Shown one piece after another: positions 33,905-44,369 of a stretch of DNA of 64,000 nucleotides. The stretch's first letter is position 1, and every line of letters starts with the position of its first letter. Where the stretch lies: positions 15,234,225-15,298,224 of the forward strand of contig OY720347.1 of assembly GCA_963082975.1 (NCBI GenBank), given 5' to 3'. Position numbers and translations under genes: made by a program. This stretch comes from Labia minor (taxonomy: Eukaryota; Arthropoda; Insecta; Dermaptera; Spongiphoridae). Under the pieces are notes generated by a model. The model had not been told where the DNA came from, did not search any database, and saw only the letters and a list, made by a program, of their open reading frames with translations.

Positions 33905-34020
33905 GTAAGTACCTGGTTCACCGAGCCGCCGCTCGGTCATTAAAAAAAAATATTCCTTATTATTGGGTTTGGCTGGTAATAATAATACCTGGTTCACCAA
34001 GCCGCCGCTCGATTAAAAAA
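33905..34020. repeat. Family E hairpin repeats, third pair
   Basis: GTACCTGGTTCACCGAGC starts at about 33909; ACCGAGC-CGCC-GCTCGGT (33920-33937) is a 7-bp stem with a 4-nt loop. A second, slightly degenerate copy (CCAAGCCGCCGCTCGA) follows at about 33996-34011 with the same TTATTGGGTTTGGCTGGTAA spacer seen at 32145. Confidence 0.65.
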
Positions 34021-34199
34021 AATATTTTTTATGAACTATGAATAATTAAGATTAAGATTATTATTTAAAATAAATAAATGACAAAATATATGAAACAATT
34101 TCAAATAATTTAAATGTACGTATTAATGCACTGAAAGACAGAAAAGTATGGTCTGTGGATATAACATAATATATATTTCGTAATTTGATTACAAAATAT

Positions 34200-34442
34200 T
34201 ATTAAAATAAATATTTTTAATTTTATTTTATTTATAATTTTTTGTATATAAAGAATCGCTATCCAGTATTGCCCGGTGCCATTTTTTAATTTTTAAAATC
34301 CCTATTTTAAACCAATAGAGATCAATATTTTTTTTATAAAAGTTATCTATTGTGTGAATTTCAAAAAAATCCTTAAAGCGGTTTAATATATCAAAAATAC
34401 AAATAGATATATACAATTTTGCTAGTATAATAAAATAAGATA
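34200..34442 (-). repeat. Family G, diverged copy
   Basis: In the same orientation as 33170-33700. Recognisable blocks are TTGTGTGAATTTCAAAAAAATCCT followed by AAAGCGGTTT, and CAATTTTGCTAGTATAATAAA. The centre is substituted and the frame seen on the minus strand (34228-34416) is not a gene. Confidence 0.5.
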
Positions 34443-34674
34443 TATTTATGATTGAAATAAATGATTACCTAAAGAAATCTGGAAGTAATTTGATATATTC
34501 CGTTATGATTTTTTTATCAGATATCAAAGTAGAATCTCATTTTTTAAACATTATTAGTGAGATTTTAGAAGAGTTGAGATTTCCAAAAAAAAAAAAAAAA
34601 AAGGAAAAAAAAATCTCTGAGATTTACAAGTTTCTGTTTATAGACAAGACTTATCCCTTCGGTAGGCTTTTAGA

Positions 34675-35035
34675 AAGAGCATGAGAGTGCAGGGTTGAGT
34701 TTCGAGGGAGTAAGGGGTGGCTCCGAACGCCATTTATCTCCGTACTTAAAGTAATGAGCCCCCGTTGGCGAGGTGAGATTTATGCGCGGCGAATTAACAC
34801 GGGATGCCGTATTGACTCGACGCCCTCCGTAATCGGCAAACACAGCGCACGCCTCCCTGTTCTGTTGTGATTCCCCGTTAATCTGATCGCATTCCTCTCG
34901 CTCTCTGCAACCCACCTTCCGTTGCACTCATTCATCACGAAACTAATCGAATGCCAAACGCAAAGCCACTTTTTGATGAAAAAATCCAACCTTTCAAACA
35001 AGACTAACAAATTCATTTTCAAAACCATTTACATC
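34675..35035. other. GC-rich, apparently single-copy block, unknown
   Basis: About 350 bp with roughly balanced base composition, many CpG dinucleotides and no repeat elsewhere in the window. Overlapping minus-strand frames (34670-34927 and 34780-35028) are open without a known domain. The block contains GGATGCCGTATTGACTCGAC and GTTAATCTGATCGC. Exon, promoter or conserved non-coding element are all possible. A poly-C tract follows at 35091-35108. Confidence 0.35.
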
Positions 35036-35109
35036 CAATACACTTGACGATTGTTGTCTATAAAGGATACTTCAATCCAATTGCGACCAACCCCCCCCCC
35101 CCTCCCCCA

Positions 35110-36050
35110 CTCGCCACCATCCTCTCATTCGGATCCATTTAATAATTTCGAATTTATTTTTATATTGTTTTTGTTAACAATTTTCAATATACCACCAAAA
35201 CGTAAATGAATAATAAAAAAAAAAATAAAAATAAAAATACAATAAAATAATATAAATGAATAAACTTTCAATTAATTGAATTTTTACCAGTGTATGTGCT
35301 ATTTGAGAAAAAAAAAAAAATTATCCATATGTTACAAAATGTTTTTATTTTCTTTAAATTATCAATTTATTTTGAAATATTAAAATTGATTTTTTTCTCT
35401 TTCTCTTTTTTTTGTCAATCTATATTTCATATTTTATAACATTTTTTTTATATAATAAATTTATAAACGAGATAAATTATTATTATACCTATACATATTT
35501 TAGATATATTAGATCAGATAGTATTATATTTATTGCAATTAAAATTAATTTTTAAAATTCTAATTGTATTTAATAAAAAAAACAACATTAGTTAAATATT
35601 GAAGTTGATTCTAAAATAATTAATCAACTACACAATCTAAATAAAAAGTATCAAATAAAATTATAAAATAAATAAATAAATAAATAAATAATAATATAAA
35701 TATATAAAAATTTTATAAAATAACGTTTTTCTCGTGGACTGTATAAAACGACATTTATAAAAAAAGGAAACCTACCCCTCTTCATTAACACTAAACCTGA
35801 TTAATAAGGATTCATTATTAATTTTAATTCTATAAAATAATTTTAATTACTTTCAAAATGAAAATCTATCCTGAAATCAATATTTATGCTTCAGAATCCG
35901 TTGAAAAATAATTAATCGGAGCAATACAAAAGAAGTTAGTTACTAAAAGTAATTAATCGCTAATTATATTACAATTAATTAATTATAATTCAATTATATT
36001 TCTTCTATACCTTCTATGGATCGATTGAAATATCTATAAAAATTTTTAAC
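35110..36050. other. AT-rich DNA with (AAAT)n
   Basis: (AAAT)n lies at about 35668-35690. No gene-like feature. Confidence 0.55.
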
Positions 36051-36054
36051 ACTC

Positions 36055-36195
36055 TATCTAAGTTTAAAGTTGATGAAAAATCGATTTCAATTTGTTAAAA
36101 GAGCGAACAGACAGAGAGACAGACGCCAAGTGAAGTTAAGAAAAACGTTATAATAATAAACAATACCTCCCTTACTATCGTCGGTCGGTAAAAAC
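36055..36195 (-). repeat. Family A head fused to family C body
   Basis: Read on the minus strand it starts TTTTTACCGACCGACGATAG (36195), the family A 5' head, for about 35 bp. It then continues as family C: ATAACGTTTTTCTTAACTTC, ACTTGGCGTCTGTCTCTCTG, a (CTGT)n stretch, TTCGCTCTTTTAACAAATTG and AAATCGATTTTTCATCAAC. A C body without the A head occurs at 39821. The chimera suggests that 5' heads are exchangeable among these families. Confidence 0.6.
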
Positions 36196-36199
36196 ATCG

Positions 36200-36547
36200 A
36201 GTTAATAATTATTTCTAAAAGTCATTTATATATTTGATATTATTTTTTTAGTAAAATAAATGCTGAAATTTGGCAAATCGAGTGTTCAAATAAAAAAAAG
36301 AAGACATTTATAGAAATAATGAATTTAATCTCATTCAAGCAGTGACTATAATAATAACTATAAAAAAAAGTGAAAAGGCGAAAAGTTTCATACAAATGGT
36401 TCAGAGACCAAAAGGTCGGTTATTGCCTGAGTTTTTTTTTTATTTTGTTTTTGTTTTTTTTAAAGCTGCTTTTTCTAAAATTACATTCTGAATCAGTTTG
36501 ATTTTATTCTCTCTCTCTACACACCCACAAAGAAGCAAAATGAGAAT

Positions 36548-36581
<34 letters not shown>

Positions 36582-36930
36582 TTCATTGAAACAAATTAAT
36601 ATTATAGATAGTTTTATTCAAATGAACCAAGTGACATGGAAAGCACTCGTCAGATTGGATCATATAACATTTTTATATGCAGCCTAGTAATTTTATAATC
36701 AGTCACCGAACCTTATTTATTAGATAATATATTTCCTGTTTCAGTTTTTGAAATTTAAAGATTATGAAGAGATGTAGAAGGAGAAATAAATGAATTTAAC
36801 TAGAACGGTTAAATAGAATAGAAGAATGTAGAATAAATATTTTTTAAAAATTATTAATAAATGATATATCTTTAAAGTAGAATTAATTATTTTTGAGTAA
36901 CTTCAATTAAAAAAAAAAGTACTAATTTCA
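36200..36930. other. AT-rich DNA, (TA)n microsatellite
   Basis: (TA)n at about 36552-36582; otherwise nothing recognised. Confidence 0.55.
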
Positions 36931-36935
36931 AAATA

Positions 36936-37450
36936 CAGTAGAACCTCGATAACTCAAATCTCGGTAATTTAAAAACTTTTATAACTTCAAAAAATAATAT
37001 GTTCCCTTCCCACCAGAGCCCAAAACCTCAATAACTTAAAATACGCAACCTCTATAACTTAAATAAGTGATCTGTGTATTGGCCCTCAGAAGGTGAAATC
37101 TTGAAGAAACAAGAATCAGGAGAAATTCTTCAATGTAAAAGACGAAAAATTACTAAATCCTCTAATTTAGAACAATGTTTGTATACGTGGTTCAAACACC
37201 GTCGAAACAAAAACATCAGTGTTAGTGGACCAATACTGAAAGAAAAAGCTGAAAAGTTCGGTGAAAATCAAAAATTTTAAAGCCAGCAATGGCTGGTTAG
37301 AGAATTTGAAGAAACGACATGATATAGCCTTTAAAAAAATGTTATTAACCTATCTGCCTATCCCTAACGTAGACCCTTGATAACTTAAAACCTCTATAAC
37401 TTAAAATATTTTGTGTTTCCCTTGGACTTTAACTTATCGAGGTTCTACTG
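36936..37450 (+). mobile_element. Tigger/pogo element, internally deleted
   Basis: Ends CAGTAGAACCTCGATAACT and its complement are the classic Tigger termini, with internal repeats of CCTCTATAACTTAAAA-type sequence. TA target sites flank the 515-bp unit. The interior retains only the CENP-B-like DNA-binding region. A second copy with the same structure is at 53550-54046 in opposite orientation. Confidence 0.92.
37074..37330 (+). pseudogene. Tigger transposase CENP-B-type DNA-binding fragment
   Basis: An open frame of about 65 codons has GEILKKQESGEILQCKRRK, the end of the first helix-turn-helix. It continues with NLEQCLYTWFKHRR then NISVSGPILKEKAEKFGEN, the second (Tc5/CENP-B) helix-turn-helix. 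After one frameshift near 37275 the signature continues as FKASNGWLENLKKRHDIAFK, completing that domain. A full Tigger transposase is about 500-600 residues with a DDE domain, which is wholly deleted here; the coding region joins the 3' inverted repeat soon after 37350. The initiating ATG is not evident and upstream codons are lost. Confidence 0.87.
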
Positions 37451-37454
37451 TATA

Positions 37455-39818
37455 ATATCATTTAAAATAAAATTTGAAAAAAATAAATGATTAATTCATA
37501 AAAAAAAAATAATAATTAAACCAATCAATAATTTTAATTAAAATAGAAATTACATGAAATATGTTTTTTTGCTTTGTTTTATTTTTCATGATTTGAATCA
37601 AGACATGGAAACTGTCACCATTTCTCATTGGAGGCCATCAAAATGAATCTCTTATGCATTATAGAGTCTTCAACTGTCAGACAATGTATGGAAACAAGAA
37701 AATGTCATTCAAAGGATGTTAATTAATGGTTCACTCTTGTTCAACTTCATGAATGATAGAAATGACAATTGCAATCTAATAAAAGAAACATTTAAAGGAG
37801 AAAACCATTTCACCTGTTTAATATATAATCAAATAGAATAACATTCCCCTTGGTAACTTGACAATAGCACATTTCTCATTATTTTAGATCTGTTCAATTA
37901 TTATTATCAAATTTTTATATAAATTTAGTGAAGTAATTTTGCATCAAATAAGTTATATCAATATTTTAAGAAACATTTAGATTAAGATTTCTTCTTAAAA
38001 CCTGGGTATTTAGTAAAAATTTCAAAACGTTTTAATAACTTGTCTAGGTTTTAATTAAAAATAAATATTTTTAAATTTGAAGTTTTCTCAACTTGGATAA
38101 TTTTAATCAAGTCCTGTCAAGATGTTTTTGTTTTTAATCTTTAATGATATCTTTAAAATAAATTATAAATTCTTAATTAAAAGCTAATTTAAGAAAAATT
38201 CTTTAGTAAGGCAGGCATTATAGTTTTTTCTTTCTTTTTTTTTAAAAAAAAAGAAAGCATGGCATTAATTAATTTAGTATGAAGTCATTTTAGATTTATT
38301 TAATTTTTATGATTATTTTTACGGTCTAACGCCTCGTGGAAAGTAATAAAGCATCTATTCGGCATTTCTCTTGAGAATTAATTATATGGGAATATTCAAG
38401 GAATAAAATAAAAATAGAAAATTAAGAAAAGTAAGATGACCCCGAGGAATAGAAAATTTTTGATTTTATGGAAAGATCTAATCAGAATAACTGAGAAAAA
38501 AAATGTCATAAAATAAATATTATATTTATATTTCTTTAATTTTAATTAAATAAAAACTTAAAATGTATTCTTAGAAGTATTTAAGTAGAATTTGATGTAT
38601 ATATTTCATTCATTCCTTATTTATTTTAAATTTTTCAAGAGAAGTTTTATTATAATTACTACTAGCACACATAATTTTTTAGATAGTGAAATGAATTCCT
38701 TTCTCATCCTTTCAACGAACTAAACCTTTTCTGACTTTTCTTTGGATTGATAGAACCCTTTAAGTAATTTTGACCTCAATTTGTTATTTACCATTTCGAG
38801 TGGCACATTACATTTTCTCTATTTATTTATTTATTTATTTTGTTGTTTTTCATTTATATTTATTTATTCTCCTTTTAACTTTACTCTTTTTTTCTTATTC
38901 ATTTCTATTCTACTATTTCAGAAAAACAATTCAATTTAATAAATTTCAATGGTATATTTCAAATGCTAAGGTGTTTTGTTTGTATTTCGAAAAAACATTC
39001 AAACAATTTCTACATTAATTAAATGCTATAAATGTGAATTATTAAAAAGTAAAATATTTGAATTTATATCATGAATAGTTTTCTCCATTTATTCACACAT
39101 AAATAATTTAATTATATACATTTCTTCTAAAAAATTTCGATTAATTACCATTAAAGACAAGTTGATGGTACAAATATTTACCCTAAATTATTTTCCAGCC
39201 TGTTTATATATTCTGGTATCATGAGGACCTCCTATTTGTGACTAGTATATCCTGGAAAAGATACTTTTATTTTAATTTTAATTATAATTAAAGAGTAAAG
39301 TGCTTTATAGAAAATAGTGAAAATGTGTATAGGTCTCCTACGAGTTAACTGTCTGCATTGCAAGTTGTGTGTGATTAATAATTTATTTATTTTTGAAATA
39401 TTAATAAATCTGTTAATTGCATTATCTTGATAGGAGAGTTAGTTTAGTGAAGGGGTTGCTAAAGGACACCCTCTTTGTATCTTAAGAATTTATAAAGTCC
39501 TGAATCAATTAATTTTATGCACAAAACTTTCCTACCAAGTCTAATAGAAAGGTAGGTCCTGGGATAATTTGTATAAAAATATTAAATGTACAGTTTGAGT
39601 TTTAGTTAAAGATAGGAAAAGTTTAAATTGAGAGAAAAATTATTGTTTCAACAAATTAAAGAAAAAAAAAGAAAAATAATAATGATTGCCATATTCTATA
39701 ATTGATATTTGATATAAGTATAAACTTTTTCTTGAATTTTCAGTTTTAAGATCGATTAATAAAATAATAATAATAATAATAAATTAATAAGGATTTTAAT
39801 GTGATGTTTATAAAATTA
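37455..39818. other. AT-rich DNA, nothing recognised
   Basis: About 2.3 kb with no supported gene or known repeat. A (TTTA)n tract at 38820-38838 lies inside a meaningless open frame (38770-39018). A less AT-rich patch at 37590-37740 shows no domain. A symmetrical T-run/A-run lies near 38235-38255. Confidence 0.5.
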
Positions 39819-39820
39819 TT

Positions 39821-39905
39821 ATAACGTTTTTCTCAACTTGGCGTCTGTCTCTCTGTCTGTTCGCTCTTTAGACAAATTGAAAACGATTTTCATCATCTTT
39901 TTTTT
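39821..39905 (+). repeat. Family C repeat
   Basis: ATAACGTTTTTCTCAACTTG followed by GCGTCTGTCTCTCTGTCTG and TTCGCTCTTTAGACAAATTG and AAAACGATTTTCATCATC. It is the inverted counterpart of 36055-36155. Confidence 0.6.
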
Positions 39906-39909
39906 CATA

Positions 39910-40490
39910 TACATACCTATACGTTACCCCAGAACAATGAATATAGAATATGATTTAATTTATTTATATATGCATATGATTAAATAAATATTTTTACACC
40001 AATTAATCAAGGCAATATTTTTAAAATGCACTCTTCAAAAGATACCATCAAATGATGGTTGAATACTAAAATAACAGTGCTAACTTTTCCAACATTAGGG
40101 AAGGCCTTATATTCAAAAGTCACGTAGTATCCATATTTTATATACAAATATCATATTTTAGTTATATTTGTTAGCTTGTAAAACTAACATAATTCAACCA
40201 GATCAACAGTATATCTTCTAAATAGCTTCAATTTCATTTTATTCTTTGTTTTTAACATTTATTATTAATATTTGTTAAGATAAGTAGGAATAATAATTTT
40301 TAATAAATCGGTTATTATAATTATTTAATTTTCATTTCCATTTATAATATTCTATTAGATATTCCAAATATCTAATTTAAAATGATTCAAATTTTTAATG
40401 GTTTAACAAATAAAAAAAAAATTATTAAAATTTTTAAATAAAAAAATTATTAAAATTTTTAAATAAAAATGAATTCATAATTATTACTTT
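39910..40490. other. AT-rich DNA, nothing recognised
   Basis: Contains a short direct repeat of AAAAAAATTATTAAAATTTTTAAAT at 40413-40463; otherwise featureless. Confidence 0.5.
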
Positions 40491-40495
40491 AATTT

Positions 40496-40800
40496 TTACT
40501 ATCTCTGACGAGATAGTATTGAAATCATCAAAATTTTCGATGAAGAGATTTTGATGTTTTTATATGTTTTGAAGGTTCCTGAATCATTTTCACTAAGGTT
40601 GAGAAAAATGTCTGTGTGTGTGCGTGTATGTAGACAAGATTACGCAAATCGGTTTGAGCTAGAATCATGAAATTTGGTATACGAGCATTATTCAAAATTC
40701 GTAGTTTTCTATCAACTTTTGAGAAGATGTTTTCAAAAAGTAACGGAATTTGATTTGCTAAATATGTCTGAAAATAATATCTCTATATTATTAGTCATAT
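40496..40800 (+). mobile_element. Family B Helentron-like element, chimeric copy without 3' end
   Basis: The 5' half is a normal family B copy with hairpin ACTATCTC-TGAC-GAGATAGT (40498-40517), microsatellite and core. After TTCTATCAACTTTTGAGA (about 40724) it switches to AGATGTTTTCAAAAAGTAAC and GGAATTTGATTTGCTAAATA, a segment that also lies between the two 3' ends of the family B array at 62160-62280. No 3' hairpin is present downstream. Confidence 0.65.
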
Positions 40801-40829
40801 TGGATAAGTACCTTAATGATCACTAATTG

Positions 40830-42795
40830 ACTAACATAGATGGCTTTAAATGGTATTGCTTTAACAACTTAAAAATAATCCAAAGATAAAAAATTTTCGG
40901 AATTTAATTAAATATTTATTTTTATATAACCAGAAAAAAAATATTATCCAATTTCTTAGAAATATATAAATAGTTTAAATAAATAGCTTTTCGGATTGGG
41001 AGTTATACTATAATACTAGTTATACTAATAGTCTATAAAAAACATATTTTTATTTTAAAACTTGAATATTCTCAAAAGTTTTAATCCAATAAGTTTAATA
41101 AAAATTAAAGAAACAAATTTTCTAAATGATGATTGAACGTTTTGGTTTAATCAACCAACAATTTGGATAAAAATTCCATAAAATACCATATATTGAAATT
41201 TGGAACAAAAAAAAATGGAGAGAATCATTTTCTGTTGAGTGTATTAGATTTTACCTGTATACAGTTTATGGCTGTCATAAAACATTGTGTTAAGTTTGAT
41301 AAAATAAATTCATTCGAATTACCTTTTGTCACAGTATATATATATTCAAGTCAATCCTTGCATGAATTTTCACTCTGTTTTATATAAAATCAATGATGTA
41401 TTGAGAGGGTGCAATGGCCCAGGAGGTGGGGGTTGGGGGGGGGGGGAGAATGGAGTAGAAATAACGAGATCTAGAACCGACTGGGGAAAATATTTTCACT
41501 GCATATACGCGCGTATACTTATACCTCTCAATTTTTAATATCTAAAAGGGATTTGGATTATTTTTTTTTTATTTTATCATTTAATCAAGAAAGCAAGTCA
41601 AAAGGCGATGCTGTCAAAACGAGTTATAACACCGGTTATTGAATAATATAAAAAAAAGTCGTGAATGGGGAGGGTTTGAAGGTAGATCGGATATGAATTT
41701 GATATTAGGCTATTTTAAATGTGTCAACTTACATATATACCCTTATAAACTACATAAATAACATATATATAATAAAATAATTTTCAATTTTTTTTTTATT
41801 TTATTAAATATTTTAATAAATTTTTAGCATAAATTTAAAAATTTATGAAAATTTTGATTAAAAGATTTAATAAAATTAAAATATGTATATAATTAAATAC
41901 AACACTACTAAAAATTTGTGTTACTAAAGAATTAAAAAAATAAAATATTTACTTCTTAATTTCCAATTTAGTTCCAATTAATGTAGTTCATTGATCTAAT
42001 AATCTAAATTGTTATTAATAATTGCATTTTACATGGACTTGGACTGTTTAATAACTGACCAATGGTTTTATTAGTTTCGCCCTTCCATTCATTAGTCGTT
42101 TGTGATGATCCAATTTTGGAAGCTTTAGTGTGGCTAGAAAGATGTCGATTTACGAGCAAGTAGGGCATTAAAACGTCTGAAAAGAAAGATAGGTGTGTTT
42201 CTCCCTATATGTGTTCTCGTTCTTGAAATAGACTCAATTAATAGCATGTAACAAAAAGAATGTTTTGTGAAACTTTACTCCCAAGATTGTAAAATATTCT
42301 AGAGAAAAACAGAAAGACAGAAGAATAGAAAACAGTATGAATTAATATATTGTATGAACTTGAATTTCAATTTATATAAAAATTTTTATAGAAATAGATA
42401 CTTAATATAAATTTTAATTTTAATTTTAAGTTTAGAATTATAATGATTACTTATATGATTTCTGTTTATAAGATGTTATATGATGTTAAAGAAAATAAAT
42501 ACATTTTTTTAATAAAGGTTTTTTCAGTTATAATGGAATGTAATTGAAAGTGATGTGAAGATTTTTATAAGTTAAGAGAAATCAAGATGATTTTCTTTCG
42601 AAGGCATGTCAAAATAAATACTTATTGATTCTATTATACGAGAGTACTACTCTCCTATTACTTTTTATATTTTTCAAAATAGGATTGTTTGTCTCAAATT
42701 GGACCACCCCTGATAACTATTTATTTCTTCATAATTGTTGAGTATAATTTAATACAACAAACAAAAGATTTTAATAAATCTTCAAAATTACATTA
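40830..42795. other. AT-rich DNA, one G-rich patch
   Basis: Overlapping plus-strand frames at 41163-41387 and 41326-41538 show no domain; the second includes a G-rich tract at 41424-41450. A less AT-rich patch at 42050-42240 is also unassigned. Confidence 0.5.
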
Positions 42796-42800
42796 CAATA

Positions 42801-43046
42801 AGGTGACTATTTTTTCAAAACACCAAATCAGGACATTTTACCTTTGAAACCAAATTGAAAAAAATTTTGGAAAAAATTCGGAAATGTTCAAAAGCTTAGT
42901 CTTGAGCTTTTTTTAGAGAAAAATTGGAAAAATTTTGAAAAAAAGTACGAAATGTCCTAAATATTTAAAAAAACAGGACAGATATAAAAAAGGAGGACAG
43001 TTAGGAAGACAGAGCATACAAATAAAGGACGACGGTTGGTCACCTT
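42801..43046. mobile_element. MITE with AGGTGACYA ends
   Basis: AAGGTGACTA at the left and its inverted form (TTGGTCACCTT) at the right bound about 246 bp. The interior contains AAATGTTCAAAAG- and GGACAG-type repeats, and the former is shared with the hAT-like end at 1870-2040. A target duplication is not clear, so the superfamily (probably hAT) is inferred. Confidence 0.5.
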
Positions 43047-43252
43047 AATTACAATGAAAAATATAGAATTAACTTTTCCTTGAGGTATGCCTAGAATTTT
43101 GCTTTAAATCGATCATTTCCTATTACTATATAACAGGTGTGGCCAAACTTTTAGCTTTTAGGGGCTACTTTTTCAATAAAATATAGTCTGCGGTCGACTA
43201 TGGATATGGGCAAATAATTTTAAAATTTTAGAAGATAATTAAAGAAGTCATT

Positions 43253-43474
43253 ATATATCGCCGATTTAAATTGCAAACCTCCACTTTTGGTCAAAAATTA
43301 CATTTTCACACTATTAGAAAGAGAAAAACACCTTACATTGGCTATCAAACACCGCTATTATGCACCTATTTAATTGAAATCACGTGACAAGCAAAAAATT
43401 TATGCGTTTTAAGAAAGTTGTACAAAATATGCTGAATATGAGTTAGCAGGTTTGCAATCTAAGCCGACGATATA
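43253..43474. mobile_element. MITE nested in the 3-kb hAT
   Basis: Inverted ends TATATCGCCGATTTAAATTG and, on the other strand, TATATCGTCGGCTTAGATTG both continue with CAAACCT. TA-rich flanks prevent a certain target duplication. About 220 bp, non-coding. Confidence 0.65.
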
Positions 43475-43575
43475 TTTTTTATTTTATGAATTCTAACAAT
43501 ATTTATTAAAATTTTTTAAAAAAAAAGAATATCAAGAAATAAATACGAACAAAACAAATTTTAAGCATACAATTT

Positions 43576-43815
43576 TTATATGGATGAAACCTGGCATTGC
43601 ATAAGAGCAGCAAGTTTCTCAAAATTTGGCTCATATGAACTTAAAGCAATTCTTAAGCATGACTCTAAATGTAGATCCGTTATTTGCGATCGAGGTTTTG
43701 TTTTGATCGCATTCATATAAGAAATGCAGATTCACATAAATATGTGGAGCCAAAGAAGGAATTGAAACGAGCAACCATTGTCCAAATATTTGGATATTTA
43801 TCTTTGCTTATTAGT
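43576..43815 (-). pseudogene. hAT transposase C-terminal fragment (GTF2IRD2/EPM2AIP1-like type)
   Basis: On the minus strand the first frame reads KYPNIWTMVARFNSFFGSTY then LCESAF, and after a one-base deletion a second frame reads SYMNAIKTKPRSQITDLHLE then SCLRIALSSYEPNFEKLAAL and MQCQ before a stop. This is the hAT dimerisation region of the type seen in domesticated vertebrate genes such as GTF2IRD2, with the FGSTYLCESAFS motif in place of VSVERAFS. About 75 residues of an expected 600 or more remain. Its position inside an element with hAT ends and an 8-bp duplication confirms the family. Confidence 0.85.
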
Positions 43816-44369
43816 TTCCAAAATCTATTTATTATGTAATAAATAAATATATTTTATATATATATATATATATATTATTTTTGATCAACGAATAAAAAAA
43901 TTAAAATATATAATATGTTTGTAATAAAGTGCTAAAAATGGGAAAAAATTATATATTATTAATTATATAGTCAAATACTAAAATATAGAAAGGTTAAATC
44001 AATAATATATTTATATATGTTCTTAGATATATGAAAGATATGTTAGTTTTAATTATTATAATAATATTAATAAAAAAAAAATTGTAAATGGAAGGGCTGT
44101 TATTTTTCAATTAAATTTATAACTTCAATTAAAATAAATACTTCATTTTGGAATGGATATGAGATGAGGGGGAGGTAGAGCCGAAATTTGGGTAGATTAG
44201 AGTAGTCTAGGACTAAACGGTGTTTTGAGAAAGGGAAGCCCTTGGATAAAAAGTATATAAATTATCGGGAAAAGAAAAATATAAATATATGGTATATAAA
44301 AGATATAATAACATATAGGATGATTATGATCTAAAATTATTTTTTAATAAATTTAAAAATAATATCCCG

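Noticed and set aside
33920..33937. Rho-independent terminator
   Set aside because: The hairpin followed by an A-run looks like one, but the setting is clearly animal nuclear DNA and the hairpin is a repeated family motif.
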